From JAVBLQ01 sp031553435 (GTDB lineage: Bacteria > Bacteroidota > Bacteroidia > Bacteroidales > Azobacteroidaceae), in the NCBI GenBank assembly GCA_031553435.1, contig JAVBLQ010000137.1, forward strand, positions 1-24,001: DNA of 24,001 nt. The letters are read 5' to 3'. The translations under genes and the position numbers were made by a program. The notes below the pieces were generated by a model, which had not been told where the DNA came from, searched no databases, and saw only the letters and a list, made by a program, of their open reading frames with translations. This document shows, piece by piece, positions 16,501 through 23,799 of the stretch (position 1 is the first letter of the stretch; each line of letters opens with the position of its first letter).

Positions 16501-17918
16501 ATAATACCTTTGAAACTGGATTCGGTAAAATCACCATTGAATTTAATATTTTCGTAGAGATAATTTTTAAATTCAAATTTGGAAATATCGGCATTTACTT
16601 TTCCGCTGTATTTTTTATTGATATTCTGAACAGCGTCGATATCGATATTGAATGCAGCCTTTCCAAAAAGCTTCTTGTCGGGAATCAAATGGTTGATATC
16701 TAATTCGGGAGAATTTATATTTCCCTTGATAAAAGTCAATTGGTTGCTGTTTTTGCCGACATTCACATCTGCATTCACATTTCCGATATCGGTATGAAAA
16801 ATACCGGAGGCAACCAGGTTCGAGAAAAAACCGGAAATTTGTCCGCTGAAAGAGACTGTTCCTATATTATCTATCTCCTTGGGTAGATTAACGGGCTGAG
16901 ATGTGAAGTTATTTGCCATCTTCCTGATTCCTTCGGGAGAAACAAATAAATATCCGACTTTTCCCCAAAGTTGGGTGCTGTCTTTGGATGAAAGATTTTT
17001 CACCCTGAGATCTGCATCGAATGAAAAATTTTTTCCTACATGCAGGAAAAAATCTCTCATCATAATATCATCATAAAATCCTTCGAAATGACCTTCCAGT
17101 GAAATATTGTCTTTAAAATTCCTGAAAACCGGAACAAAAGCGGCCAGCTCTCCCGGTACAATTTCAGAGGGAACAATATCAAAGTTGAATTTGGTTTTCA
17201 GTATATAATCATCCGGAGATGAAGCTCCTTTGTAGTGAGCGCTTATATTTTCAATGCTTAATTTGCTTTTGGGAAGCCATAAATCCAGTACAGGAACAAC
17301 AGCGCTATCTTTCGTTGCAATCAGTTTCAATGATAGTTTTTTTATTTCGGCGCCGGATTTTTCACTGCAACTCAGGTTGTCTATAATCGTATTCAAAGAG
17401 TCTTTTGAAAAATACGGAACATGTATCTTAGCCGATATTTTTTCTATATCGATATGTTTCGGGTTAAAAATATCAGGAGTTTCCGGACTATTTTTCACAT
17501 GATATGAAAAATTACCCCTGCGTATGCTGATGGTGTGTATGTTTACTTCGATATCCTGCTTTTTTTTCGTTGTATCTTTAGAAGCAAAAGCATCGATCAC
17601 AAATTGCAGATTCAACGGAGATTTATCTGTTTCTTTACTCAAATTCAATTGAAAACTAAATAGTTGCGCTGAAGAAAAGATAAATTTCTTATGAAATAAA
17701 GGAAAAAATTCGAACCCGGCGGATAAACGCTGCGCCTGAAACAAAACGGCTCCGGATTGATCTTCCAGATAAAGATCTTTGAGAACAATTTTATTCAATA
17801 ATTCAAAATCCACACTGCCGATACGGACTTTGGTTCCCAACTTTTCTTCCAGTTGTTCGGAGGCAATAGCAGACACTTTTTGTTGAACCCAGGGGATATT
17901 CAACAAAACAGCGGGCAT
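13503..17918 (-). CDS. tamB: TamB-like translocation/assembly module protein
   Basis: At least 1471 residues. TamB/AsmA-like proteins form a long beta-rich groove anchored in the inner membrane and spanning the periplasm, acting in outer-membrane assembly or phospholipid transport. Seen here: an N-terminal region typical of the family (NIPWVQQKVSAIASEQLEEKLGTKVRIGSVDFEL), many short beta-strand repeats, and a C-terminal DUF490-like domain (from about residue 1070; DINVELIVDPVGGDKIKGYGRGKLLF, GDMQRPNVNFDLELPG). The first ATG (17918) starts in the middle of a hydrophobic helix. The codons upstream, back to 17978, encode KALKYIFWGLLIFFCIFYV, clearly its membrane anchor, but no ATG, GTG or TTG is in frame before a stop. 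The codon where a methionine is expected is ATC (17976-17978). The true start is therefore uncertain. Confidence 0.85.
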   Translation of the reverse strand: MPAVLLNIPWVQQKVSAIASEQLEEKLGTKVRIGSVDFELLNKIVLKDLYLEDQSGAVLFQAQRLSAGFEFFPLFHKKFIFSSAQLFSFQLNLSKETDKSPLNLQFVIDAFASKDTTKKKQDIEVNIHTISIRRGNFSYHVKNSPETPDIFNPKHIDIEKISAKIHVPYFSKDSLNTIIDNLSCSEKSGAEIKKLSLKLIATKDSAVVPVLDLWLPKSKLSIENISAHYKGASSPDDYILKTKFNFDIVPSEIVPGELAAFVPVFRNFKDNISLEGHFEGFYDDIMMRDFFLHVGKNFSFDADLRVKNLSSKDSTQLWGKVGYLFVSPEGIRKMANNFTSQPVNLPKEIDNIGTVSFSGQISGFFSNLVASGIFHTDIGNVNADVNVGKNSNQLTFIKGNINSPELDINHLIPDKKLFGKAAFNIDIDAVQNINKKYSGKVNADISKFEFKNYLYENIKFNGDFTESSFKGIIDIDNPDGKLFAEGLFNLKGKASEFNFHAEARHINLDNLNLNGKYKNTDLSFVINSNFTGNNVDNLIGNIGLDHFYFNTSKGNIALDSLNISASGEESNRLVKIRSGILSGDITGAYSFADIGPAVMHTMQQFFPSLIKDDKKKINTKNDFTFDFTVENTEQLSEILDLPFILYDKARISGHYDNQQDKIKLDANLPAFKVKGLKVESGHLSLENPGNEAYMNFKGIMISKKAKNDLSLELKADNDILNTKLKWNSLAGKSGGEILLSTVFSKPDQKNPLRIATNIAPAQLIINEKTWNIHPASVIVESGRVSVKDIFVNHDDQFLKIAGVVSKDPEEQLAVALNKIDLEYIFNTLNIEALEFGGTATGHVELNDVYKTRKLSTELDVRDFSFNNTHFGDLDLKGTWDEGRQGIVMLGNIFKNDTTHVKVNGIIYPVKEELSIHFDAHNGDASFLNKYMKKVAQNVSGKITGDMHLFGDLNRPTVEGDVFVRDGGFGIELLNTYYTFTDTVRCRPEEITIKNITFRDRYGHTALANGYVKHKKFSNFHFFANVTANNMLMLNTTEKQNPFYWGRIFGSGNVTLKGTEKNIDIDVSMRTNPNSGISMNFMEYEDITEYNFINFVSKKKTVAENTEKTVKQTATAQSSSGTDIKFNLNVDATPDVNVELIVDPVGGDKIKGYGRGKLLFQYGTKMEPRLYGSYKIDHGMYNFSLQQLIYKDFAIRDGSTVTFRGDPMAAILDIHAMYSLRADPGEISSTMLVSSSKNNTVPVNCILNITGDMQRPNVNFDLELPGADQELERQVKNVIGSEDMMNRQIIYLLALGQFYTEDAGNNNRNAGDLTYVATSTLSNLFGTINDNLKIGTNIRTGNQAEEYTQSEYELLLSSQLLDNRLIINGNIGYRSNTVASEKNQGFVGDFDLEYKLTRSGEIRLKAYNHYNNDYYYLRTAPTTQGVGIMFRKDFDHLYDLFRRKKKLMPLAPSKPISNDSTNAFIFFKKKQD

Positions 17919-18008
17919 AACGTAAAATATACAGAAAAATATCAGTAATCCCCAGAATATGTATTTAAGCGCTTTGATGACTTGAAAGTTGTAAGTTTTA
18001 GGTTATAT

Positions 18009-18073
18009 GTTATACGTTTAGCTTACGTACGATCAAACGTAAAACGTAAAACTTAGAACGTAAAACGTATAAC
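18009..18073. repeat. Inverted and direct repeats between tamB-like gene and tsaD
   Basis: GTTATACGTTT (18009-18019) is perfectly inverted at AAACGTATAAC (18063-18073). The interior has three copies of AACGTAAA. This lies in the shared upstream region of two divergent genes, so promoter sequences must be nearby, yet I find no good TAnnTTTG for either. The repeat resembles other low-complexity intergenic repeats in the window. Confidence 0.6.
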
Positions 18074-18142
18074 TGATAATTCGTTTGCGAAATTACGAAA
18101 AATCGCAATAAGTTTCTTTAATTTGCAGAAAAATTGAGAAAG

Positions 18143-19162
18143 ATGAATACAACTATATTAGGAATCGAATCTTCCTGCGACGATACATCGGCTGCTGTGA
18201 TCAGGGATGGAGTAATACTATCCAATGTAATTGCCGGACAATCGGTTCACGAAGCATATGGAGGAGTTGTTCCCGAACTGGCATCCAGGGCGCACCAACA
18301 AAATATAGTTCCGGTGGTGCACGAAGCAATCAAAAGGGCCGGGATAACCAAAGAAGAACTATCCGGGATTGCTTTTACCCGCGGGCCGGGATTGATGGGT
18401 TCATTGCTTGTCGGAACTTCTTTTGCCAAAGGCCTGGCTACGGCGTTGAATATCCCTCTGGTTGATGTAAATCACTTACAGGCTCATGTATTGGCACACT
18501 TCATTAAAGAAAGTGCGGACGATACGAATCAACCTTCTTTCCCATTTCTCTGCCTGCTGGTTTCCGGAGGAAATTCGCAGATCATTCTGGTGCGTTCTTA
18601 CAATGACATGGAAGTCGTGGGTCAAACCATAGACGATGCGGCCGGAGAAGCTTTTGATAAGTGTGCTAAAATTATGGACTTGGGTTATCCGGGAGGTCCG
18701 GTGGTTGATCGTTTGGCAAAAGAAGGAAATCCCGAAGCTTTCAAATTAAGCAAACCACATATTCAAGGTTACGATTATAGTTTCAGCGGATTGAAAACAT
18801 CATTCTTATATTTATTGAGAGATGAATTGAAGAACGATCCTGATTTCATCGAAAAAAACAAGAAAGACCTGTGTGCTTCGTTGCAAAAAACCGTCATCGA
18901 TATTTTAATGGACAAACTTCGCAAGGCAGCCAAAGATTTGAAAATCAAAGAAATCGCCCTTGCCGGAGGAGTTTCCGCCAATTCCGGACTGCGGGCCGCT
19001 TTTGAGGAACATGCTCAAAAATATCATTGGAAAATCCATATTCCCAAATTCGCTTATACTACGGATAATGCGGCAATGATAGCTATGACCGGTTATTACA
19101 AATACCTGGACAAAGAATTTTGCGGGATGGATGCGGCGCCGTTTGCAAGGGTGGAGATATGA
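18143..19162 (+). CDS. tsaD: tRNA N6-threonylcarbamoyladenosine synthase subunit TsaD
   Basis: 339 residues. TsaD is the catalytic subunit that transfers threonylcarbamoyl from TC-AMP to A37 of ANN-decoding tRNAs, with TsaB and TsaE as partners. The ASKHA-fold motifs are in place: GIESSCDDTS (residues 7-16), VVPELASRAHQQ, the metal-binding HLQAH (H111, H115), LVSGGNSQI, DDAAGEAFDK and ALAGGVSANSGLR. A TTG three codons upstream is open, but the ATG at 18143 is preceded by GAGAAAG and gives the conserved N-terminus. The product t6A37 is the substrate of MtaB, whose gene elsewhere in this window is interrupted. It appears to be a single-gene unit closed by an inverted repeat. Confidence 0.96.
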   Translation: MNTTILGIESSCDDTSAAVIRDGVILSNVIAGQSVHEAYGGVVPELASRAHQQNIVPVVHEAIKRAGITKEELSGIAFTRGPGLMGSLLVGTSFAKGLATALNIPLVDVNHLQAHVLAHFIKESADDTNQPSFPFLCLLVSGGNSQIILVRSYNDMEVVGQTIDDAAGEAFDKCAKIMDLGYPGGPVVDRLAKEGNPEAFKLSKPHIQGYDYSFSGLKTSFLYLLRDELKNDPDFIEKNKKDLCASLQKTVIDILMDKLRKAAKDLKIKEIALAGGVSANSGLRAAFEEHAQKYHWKIHIPKFAYTTDNAAMIAMTGYYKYLDKEFCGMDAAPFARVEI

Positions 19163-19173
19163 AATGAAAAATT

Positions 19174-19223
19174 GAAAGTTGAAAATGAAAAATCACAAAA
19201 AGCATTTTCCATTTTCAACTTTC
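19174..19223. terminator. Long inverted repeat between convergent tsaD and HU-like genes
   Basis: GAAAGTTGAAAATG (19174-19187) pairs perfectly over 14 bp with CATTTTCAACTTTC (19210-19223), with a 22-base loop that can pair further. It lies between two genes that point at each other, where a bidirectional terminator is expected. The stem is AT-rich and no classic T-run follows, so termination efficiency is uncertain. The motif GTTGAAAATG belongs to the low-complexity repeats seen in other gaps. Confidence 0.55.
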
Positions 19224-19237
19224 CACTCCCTAAATAC

Positions 19238-19615
19238 TTAGTTCGCCAAGTCAAAACGAATACCCTGTAATCCTTTTTTCAGTTCGGAACTGGGAGTAAA
19301 AATAATTCTGGTTCCTTTGATGTTGGCGGAAACAAAACTATCCGGATCATCGACTCCCTCGCTTGAAAGACTCAGGCGCATCGTGCCAAAATCACCTAAT
19401 TGAACACTCATACCGATTCTCAGAAAAACCGGCAGTTGATCCAAAAAGTTGTTCAATACGTTTTCAACGTCACCACGGGTTAATGATGAACGACCCGCAA
19501 TTTCTTTTGCAAAATCTTTGACGGTAAACCTACCGGCATTGACAGGATTAGCATACCATTTTTTCGGAGCTAAGGGGTCTGAGGGTTTTACCCTCTGAAC
19601 TAACTTGTACTTCAT
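19238..19615 (-). CDS. HU-like DNA-binding protein of the Bacteroidetes type
   Basis: 125 residues of the HU-related family common in Bacteroidetes (HU-HIG type), about 35 residues longer than classic HU. It has a conserved N-terminal extension (KYKLVQRVKPSDPLAPKKWYANP). The helix-turn-helix dimer part is FTVKDFAKEIAGRSSLTRGDVENVLNNF, and the region around VQLGDFGTMRLSLSSEG corresponds to the start of the HU beta arms. The classic DNA-clamping arm with its Pro is not obvious. Such proteins are thought to bind and shape DNA; the individual role is unknown. It is read alone. Upstream lie a 21-bp palindrome (19645-19665) and a set of 22-bp tandem repeats (19729-19780), good candidates for its control. 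Confidence 0.85.
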   Translation of the reverse strand: MKYKLVQRVKPSDPLAPKKWYANPVNAGRFTVKDFAKEIAGRSSLTRGDVENVLNNFLDQLPVFLRIGMSVQLGDFGTMRLSLSSEGVDDPDSFVSANIKGTRIIFTPSSELKKGLQGIRFDLAN

Positions 19616-19644
19616 GTTGTTTTGTATTAAATGTTAATAAATAT

Positions 19645-19665
19645 ATATATTGATCGTCAATATAT
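19645..19665. promoter_or_regulatory. Palindrome in the HU-like gene upstream region
   Basis: ATATATTGA (19645-19653) and TCAATATAT (19657-19665) form a perfect 9-bp inverted repeat around TCG, 30 bases before the HU-like ATG. Its symmetry and position suit a protein-binding operator or a leader hairpin. Part is simple AT repeat, which lowers its weight. Confidence 0.45.
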
Positions 19666-19689
19666 TCATAGTAATTGGTTCCGGATTTC

Positions 19690-19780
19690 CATCGGCACAA
19701 AACGTTCATACCATGGCCGTAGTATGTATGTTTTATGGACATAAAACGGATGTTCTATGCCCATGAAACAGGTGTTCTGC
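19690..19780. repeat. Short tandem palindromic repeats upstream of the HU-like gene
   Basis: Two adjacent 22-base units (19729-19750 and 19751-19772) share the pattern TGTTyTATG-n-CATrAAAC-rG. A third begins at 19773 (TGTTCTGC), and diverged versions lie upstream (19703-19728, CGTTCATACC...GTATG). Each unit is itself near-palindromic; the first contains GTTTTATGGACATAAAAC (19730-19747), a perfect 8-bp inverted repeat. The rest of the gap to 19936 is AT-rich with no gene that I can support. From memory, similar CATGAAAC/GTTTTATG arrays occur in other Bacteroidales genomes, but I cannot verify this here. Confidence 0.6.
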
Positions 19781-19936
19781 TGAGAGAAAAAATTTATCAT
19801 ATCAATATAAGAGCTAAGTTTTATCAGAATCCGGAAAAACGATTAATGATAATATATTATATTCTTTCTGATTATAAAAAACGTAATGATATAAAAAATA
19901 TTGTGATCGTACTAAAAAAAAATAAAAATTAACATT

Positions 19937-20089
19937 TCAAGGGCAAGAACTTTTAGACTTACAAGCACAATTACATCCCGCGCACTTGTCGGTCGTTTGT
20001 TTTTTTGTGAAAAACCGGATTAATTTAATAGTCATCCAAAACACACAGATAGCTAAAATTGCATAGACAGCTACATTTTGCCAATTCAT
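19937..20089 (-). CDS. FeoB-associated Cys-rich membrane peptide
   Basis: 50 residues starting at the ATG that overlaps the feoB stop codon (ATGA, 20086-20089). A longer open frame to 20173 lies wholly within feoB and is not used. One membrane helix (about residues 5-25, VAVYAILAICVFWMTIKLI) is followed by a basic stretch and a cysteine cluster, C36, C39, C41, C43 and C49. This matches the FeoB-associated Cys-rich membrane protein family found directly after feoB in many bacteria. Its job in ferrous iron uptake is not established; by position it may act like FeoC or hand over metal. Translational coupling to feoB is implied by the overlap. Confidence 0.85.
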   Translation of the reverse strand: MNWQNVAVYAILAICVFWMTIKLIRFFTKKQTTDKCAGCNCACKSKSSCP

Positions 20090-22557
20090 ATAAAAAGTCC
20101 TCCGATTTGATAAACACTGAATGCCACGAGCCAGGCCAGGCCTGTGGTATAAAACGCAGTAAATATAGCCCATTTCAATCCGGCCTCGCGGCGTATGGCG
20201 GCCATTGCAGCTACACAGGGGAAATAAATCAGCACAAACAGCATGAACGAATAGGCAACCAGCGGCGTGAATACTTTTTGTCCGATCCTGTCGCCCGAGG
20301 TAAAGGTTTGTTCCTGCAATTTTGTTTGCAAATTGACGGACGATTCATCGGCTTCCAGATCAGATTGGTACAAAACGCCCATAGAGCTGACCACAATCTC
20401 TTTCGCCGCTACTCCGGTCAAAATGCTGACCCCGATTTTCCAATCGTAGCCAAGCGGCTTAATGACGGGAGAAATAAAATGTCCCAATCGTCCGATATAG
20501 GAATTTTCCATCCGTTCGGATTCCTGCAAAATCTCCAATTCTTCTATTTGCTCAGACCTGGTTTCTTCGGTCAACGCCGTGTTTTGTGATACTAATTCTA
20601 TTTCCTGCTCATAATCTTTGGAATATTTTACATTTTGAGGAAAATAACCCAACGCCCAAATCAAAATGGAGGCAAGCAAAATCACGGTTCCCATCTTGGA
20701 AAGATACAGAACGCTCTTGTTCCAGGTATGCACGCCAATATTACGCAAAGTGGGAATTCGATAGGGAGGTAATTCCATCACAAAGGGTACATCAGCTTTC
20801 TTAAAGAATATTTTTTTGAACAGGATCGCCACCAAGGCGGCAAGCAAAACACCTATTGCATAAATGCTCAACAAAATCAATCCTTGATTGTGAGGAAAAA
20901 AGGCGGATATCAACAGGATATATACGGGCAGGCGGGCGCTGCACGACATAAAGGGAATGATAAGCATGGTCAATATCCGGTCTTTGCGGTTGTCTAAGGT
21001 CCGGGTAGCCATAATGGCAGGCACACCGCAGCCAAATCCCATCAGCATCGGGATAAAAGATTTACCGTGCAAGCCGATTTTGTGCATCACCTTGTCCATA
21101 ATGAATGCTGCACGAGCCATATAACCCGTATCTTCCATCAACGAAATGCAGAAAAACAAGATGAGAATATTCGGCAGGAAAACGATCACGCCTCCTACCC
21201 CACCGATAATCCCGTCGACCAACAAATCGCGCAACATGCCTTCCTGCATATTGTTTTGTATCAATTCACCCAAAGCTCCCACCCCCGATTCGATCCAATC
21301 CATCGGATAACTGCCCAGTGTGAATGTAAGTTGGAACATAGCCCACATAAACGCCAAAAACAGTGGAATTCCCAACCATTTATGGGTTATTATCTTATCG
21401 GCTTTATAGCCTTTGGGCTCTTGTTTTAGTGTTGCCGGTCGATAGGTTTCTTTCAACGCTCCCCTCACAAACGCATATTTGGCGTCAGCGATCAGGGTTT
21501 CGCTTTTTGTATTGAATTTCTTTTCCAAACGGAGAATTTCTTCCCGGGCAGTTTGTGTGATTTTCTGAGAACCACCGAAGGATGTGATTTGACCGGCAAA
21601 GGCTTTATCGTCTTCCAACAATTTAATCGCCACGTATTGCGAATGGAAGGCATCGTTTATTGCGTTGTGTTTCTTGACTTCCGTTTTAATCCGCTGAATC
21701 GAGGCATTAATGTCTTCTCCGTAATTAATATGGATGTGGCGTGAATCGGGGGTATTTTCTTCATACACATCAATCACCTTATCCAACAAGGTACCGATCC
21801 CCTTTCCTTTGGAAGCCACTGTGGGCACAATGGGAATGCCTATCATTTCCCCGAAATGCTGATAATCGAATTGATCGCCTTTTGCCTGCAATTCATCATA
21901 CATATTCAAGGCAATAACTACCTTGATATTCATATCGATCAACTGGGTGGTAAGAAAGAGATTGCGTTCCAGATTGGAAGCATCAATCACGTTGATCACC
22001 ACATCGGGAAGATCTTCTGTGAGGTGTTTCCGTACAAACAATTCTTCCGGAGAGTATTCGGAAATGGAATAAGTTCCGGGCAGGTCGGTGAGATCGATGC
22101 GGTAATCCTGCTGGTTGAAATGGGCGGTTTTAATATCGACCGTCACACCGCCGTAGTTGCCAACGCGCTCGTGCCGTCCTGTTGAATAGTTGAAAAGGGT
22201 GGTCTTGCCGCAATTCGGGTTGCCTACCAAAGCAACCTGAATCGTTTTTCCCCGGGTCTTACCGTTTTGTCTGGCGCCTTCAGCCAGGAATGTACCTTCG
22301 TAATTATGATTTTCAATCCCATTGGCTTCTTCCTGACTGACAACTTCAATCATTGAAGCCTCACTTTTGCGCAACGACACCCGGTAACCCATTAATTCGT
22401 ATTCAACAGGATCTTGTAGCGGGGCTTTTTTGATTGTTTTTACCTGCGTTCCCTGCACAAATCCCATTTCGGTTATTCGTTTGCGGAAGGCTCCATATCC
22501 TTTTACTTTGGCAATGACAGCGGTTTCGTTATCTTGTAAATCGATTAAGTATCGCAT
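20086..22557 (-). CDS. feoB: Fused FeoA-FeoB ferrous iron transporter
   Basis: 823 residues. FeoB imports Fe2+ across the inner membrane. A FeoA-like SH3 domain occupies residues 1-75 (ITEMGFVQGTQVKTIKKAPLQDPVEYELMGYRVSLRKSEA), a fusion typical of Bacteroidetes. The G domain follows: G1 GNPNCGKTT (112-120), G2 region around GNYGGVTV, G3 DLPG (158-161) and G4 NMYD (218-221). The membrane part carries the two Gate motifs, with conserved cysteines in FGCGVPAIMATRTL and FMSCSARLPVY, and ends with about eight helices. A ~40-residue charged insertion (around 650-690) precedes the last helices. It sits 9 bases after the porin gene and overlaps the Cys-rich peptide gene, so the three form one operon. 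Confidence 0.96.
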   Translation of the reverse strand: MRYLIDLQDNETAVIAKVKGYGAFRKRITEMGFVQGTQVKTIKKAPLQDPVEYELMGYRVSLRKSEASMIEVVSQEEANGIENHNYEGTFLAEGARQNGKTRGKTIQVALVGNPNCGKTTLFNYSTGRHERVGNYGGVTVDIKTAHFNQQDYRIDLTDLPGTYSISEYSPEELFVRKHLTEDLPDVVINVIDASNLERNLFLTTQLIDMNIKVVIALNMYDELQAKGDQFDYQHFGEMIGIPIVPTVASKGKGIGTLLDKVIDVYEENTPDSRHIHINYGEDINASIQRIKTEVKKHNAINDAFHSQYVAIKLLEDDKAFAGQITSFGGSQKITQTAREEILRLEKKFNTKSETLIADAKYAFVRGALKETYRPATLKQEPKGYKADKIITHKWLGIPLFLAFMWAMFQLTFTLGSYPMDWIESGVGALGELIQNNMQEGMLRDLLVDGIIGGVGGVIVFLPNILILFFCISLMEDTGYMARAAFIMDKVMHKIGLHGKSFIPMLMGFGCGVPAIMATRTLDNRKDRILTMLIIPFMSCSARLPVYILLISAFFPHNQGLILLSIYAIGVLLAALVAILFKKIFFKKADVPFVMELPPYRIPTLRNIGVHTWNKSVLYLSKMGTVILLASILIWALGYFPQNVKYSKDYEQEIELVSQNTALTEETRSEQIEELEILQESERMENSYIGRLGHFISPVIKPLGYDWKIGVSILTGVAAKEIVVSSMGVLYQSDLEADESSVNLQTKLQEQTFTSGDRIGQKVFTPLVAYSFMLFVLIYFPCVAAMAAIRREAGLKWAIFTAFYTTGLAWLVAFSVYQIGGLFI

Positions 22558-22566
22558 CTTATTTTT

Positions 22567-23721
22567 TTAGAAATTAATGTAAAACCTCAATATGCCAACC
22601 AAGGCATTAGGAAGCTGTTCCTCTGTTCCCGATGGATTGATAATGTATTGAATATCGGGCTGAATAGCAATATTGTCGTTGATTTGATATTTATAGTAGA
22701 GCTCCAGAGCAGTTTCCTGATCATGGTTTTTCTTAAGTAAATCCAGGTTGGCGGCAGCAAGCCCCAGCACATCTTTTCCTTCCTTATTGAAAATGCCATA
22801 GTAGTTTGCTCCCAATCCGAGGTAGTAAGCATGTTCATTTTTATTGGGTGGAGCCATTCCAAGCTGTGCAAACAGTCCGATCTTACGATTTTCCTGTTCA
22901 TAAACCGTTTGGTCGGCAATGACGTAGAATCCATAGTTGTTCTTGAAAACAGTATTCATTATTTGGGTCTCTTCATCAAATTCGTTTAATCCGGAATGAT
23001 AATAAGCGCCAAATTTATAGGTACCTTCCTTTTCATTTATCTTAAACCGGGAATGGAACTCTGTTACCACAAAAACGCCATCGTCTTTACAAAAACGCCA
23101 GTGCAGGTTATTCCTATTATTCCCATCGAAGGGTGTTTGACAACCGTCGAATACGGCTGTTTGCCAAGTGAATTGATCGTTAATATTCCACCGGCCGGAA
23201 ATGCCCAGACCCGTGAGCGGGAAGATCGGCACAGGAATATTACCGGAAACAACCGGTATCACACCAAAAGAACTGTTGATAAACTCTATGGCATTGTCGC
23301 TCGTCAGGAATTCGGCATTCAAGTCCTGCAGTCCCACCGTAAATGAAACTTTTTTAAAATCTTGTCTATACCACAGTTCATGCATGTAGACATATGTACC
23401 CGCATCAATATTGGACGCAACCTGCAAATCACCCAGATAGTTTTCTGTAAGCGACTTTCCGTGTATGCTTGCACCGTTAATAAAGAAACTTCCACCCTTC
23501 CACCAGCGTGCTTTTTCCGTATCAAATCCCATTTTCAGGTTAGCCATACCCATATAGCCACAGCCTTGTTTCAATCCTCCTACCGCATTATAATATACAT
23601 CTCCAACGTATGAGGCTTCAAATGAGAAGGGGTTCTCTTTGGGAGAGATTGAATCTGTTTGCCCATACGACGGCTGAAATGCACAGTAAATAATAAGAAA
23701 TATTCCAAGTTTTTTTAACAT
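22567..23721 (-). CDS. OprB-like outer-membrane porin linked to feoAB
   Basis: 384 residues from the ATG at 23721 (a start at 23748 would put nine extra residues before the signal). A signal peptide (MLKKLGIFLIIYCAFQPSYGQ) is followed by alternating amphipathic strands ending in an aromatic residue (LVGILRFYINF), as in outer-membrane beta-barrels. The pattern YVGDVYYNAVGG...LGLGANYYGIF...YYKYQINDNIAIQPDIQYIINP resembles the OprB carbohydrate-selective porin family. The gene lies 9 bases upstream of feoAB on the same strand. I infer that it supplies iron, or an iron-bearing small solute, to the periplasm for FeoB; a sugar porin placed here by chance is the alternative. No TonB-box or plug domain is present. 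Confidence 0.82.
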   Translation of the reverse strand: MLKKLGIFLIIYCAFQPSYGQTDSISPKENPFSFEASYVGDVYYNAVGGLKQGCGYMGMANLKMGFDTEKARWWKGGSFFINGASIHGKSLTENYLGDLQVASNIDAGTYVYMHELWYRQDFKKVSFTVGLQDLNAEFLTSDNAIEFINSSFGVIPVVSGNIPVPIFPLTGLGISGRWNINDQFTWQTAVFDGCQTPFDGNNRNNLHWRFCKDDGVFVVTEFHSRFKINEKEGTYKFGAYYHSGLNEFDEETQIMNTVFKNNYGFYVIADQTVYEQENRKIGLFAQLGMAPPNKNEHAYYLGLGANYYGIFNKEGKDVLGLAAANLDLLKKNHDQETALELYYKYQINDNIAIQPDIQYIINPSGTEEQLPNALVGILRFYINF

Positions 23722-23745
23722 GATTGACAGCTTAATTTGAAGCTG

Positions 23746-23753
23746 CAAAGGTC
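23746..23753 (-). promoter_or_regulatory. Possible -7 element of the porin-feoAB operon
   Basis: GACCTTTG on the minus strand matches TAnnTTTG except at the first base and lies 25 bases upstream of the porin ATG. The -33 position falls at about 23774, inside the proximal arm of the inverted repeat at 23770-23799. Confidence 0.4.
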
Positions 23754-23769
23754 GGATTAGTTAAGGTTG

Positions 23770-23799
23770 TGAAAAATCCCTTATCTTAGTGATTTTTCA
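23770..23799. promoter_or_regulatory. Inverted repeat, candidate operator of the porin-feoAB operon
   Basis: TGAAAAATC (23770-23778) and GATTTTTCA (23791-23799) are perfect 9-bp inverted arms with 12 bases between, so the arm centres are 21 bases apart, two helical turns. It covers the predicted -33 region of an iron-uptake operon, where a metal-responsive repressor would be expected. It does not match the classic Fur box. A hairpin acting as terminator for something upstream is a less likely alternative, since no T-run is present. Confidence 0.5.

Noticed and set aside
19548..19742. 64-codon minus-strand ORF overlapping the HU-like start
   Set aside because: It overlaps the HU-like coding start in another frame and runs through the palindrome and repeats.
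19703..19780. CRISPR array
   Set aside because: Units are adjacent with no spacers, only two to three copies, and no cas genes are nearby.
19735..19932. 65-codon plus-strand ORF upstream of the feo operon end
   Set aside because: It starts inside the tandem repeats and is very Lys/Ile/Tyr/Asn-rich, as expected from AT-rich non-coding DNA; no start signal or family.
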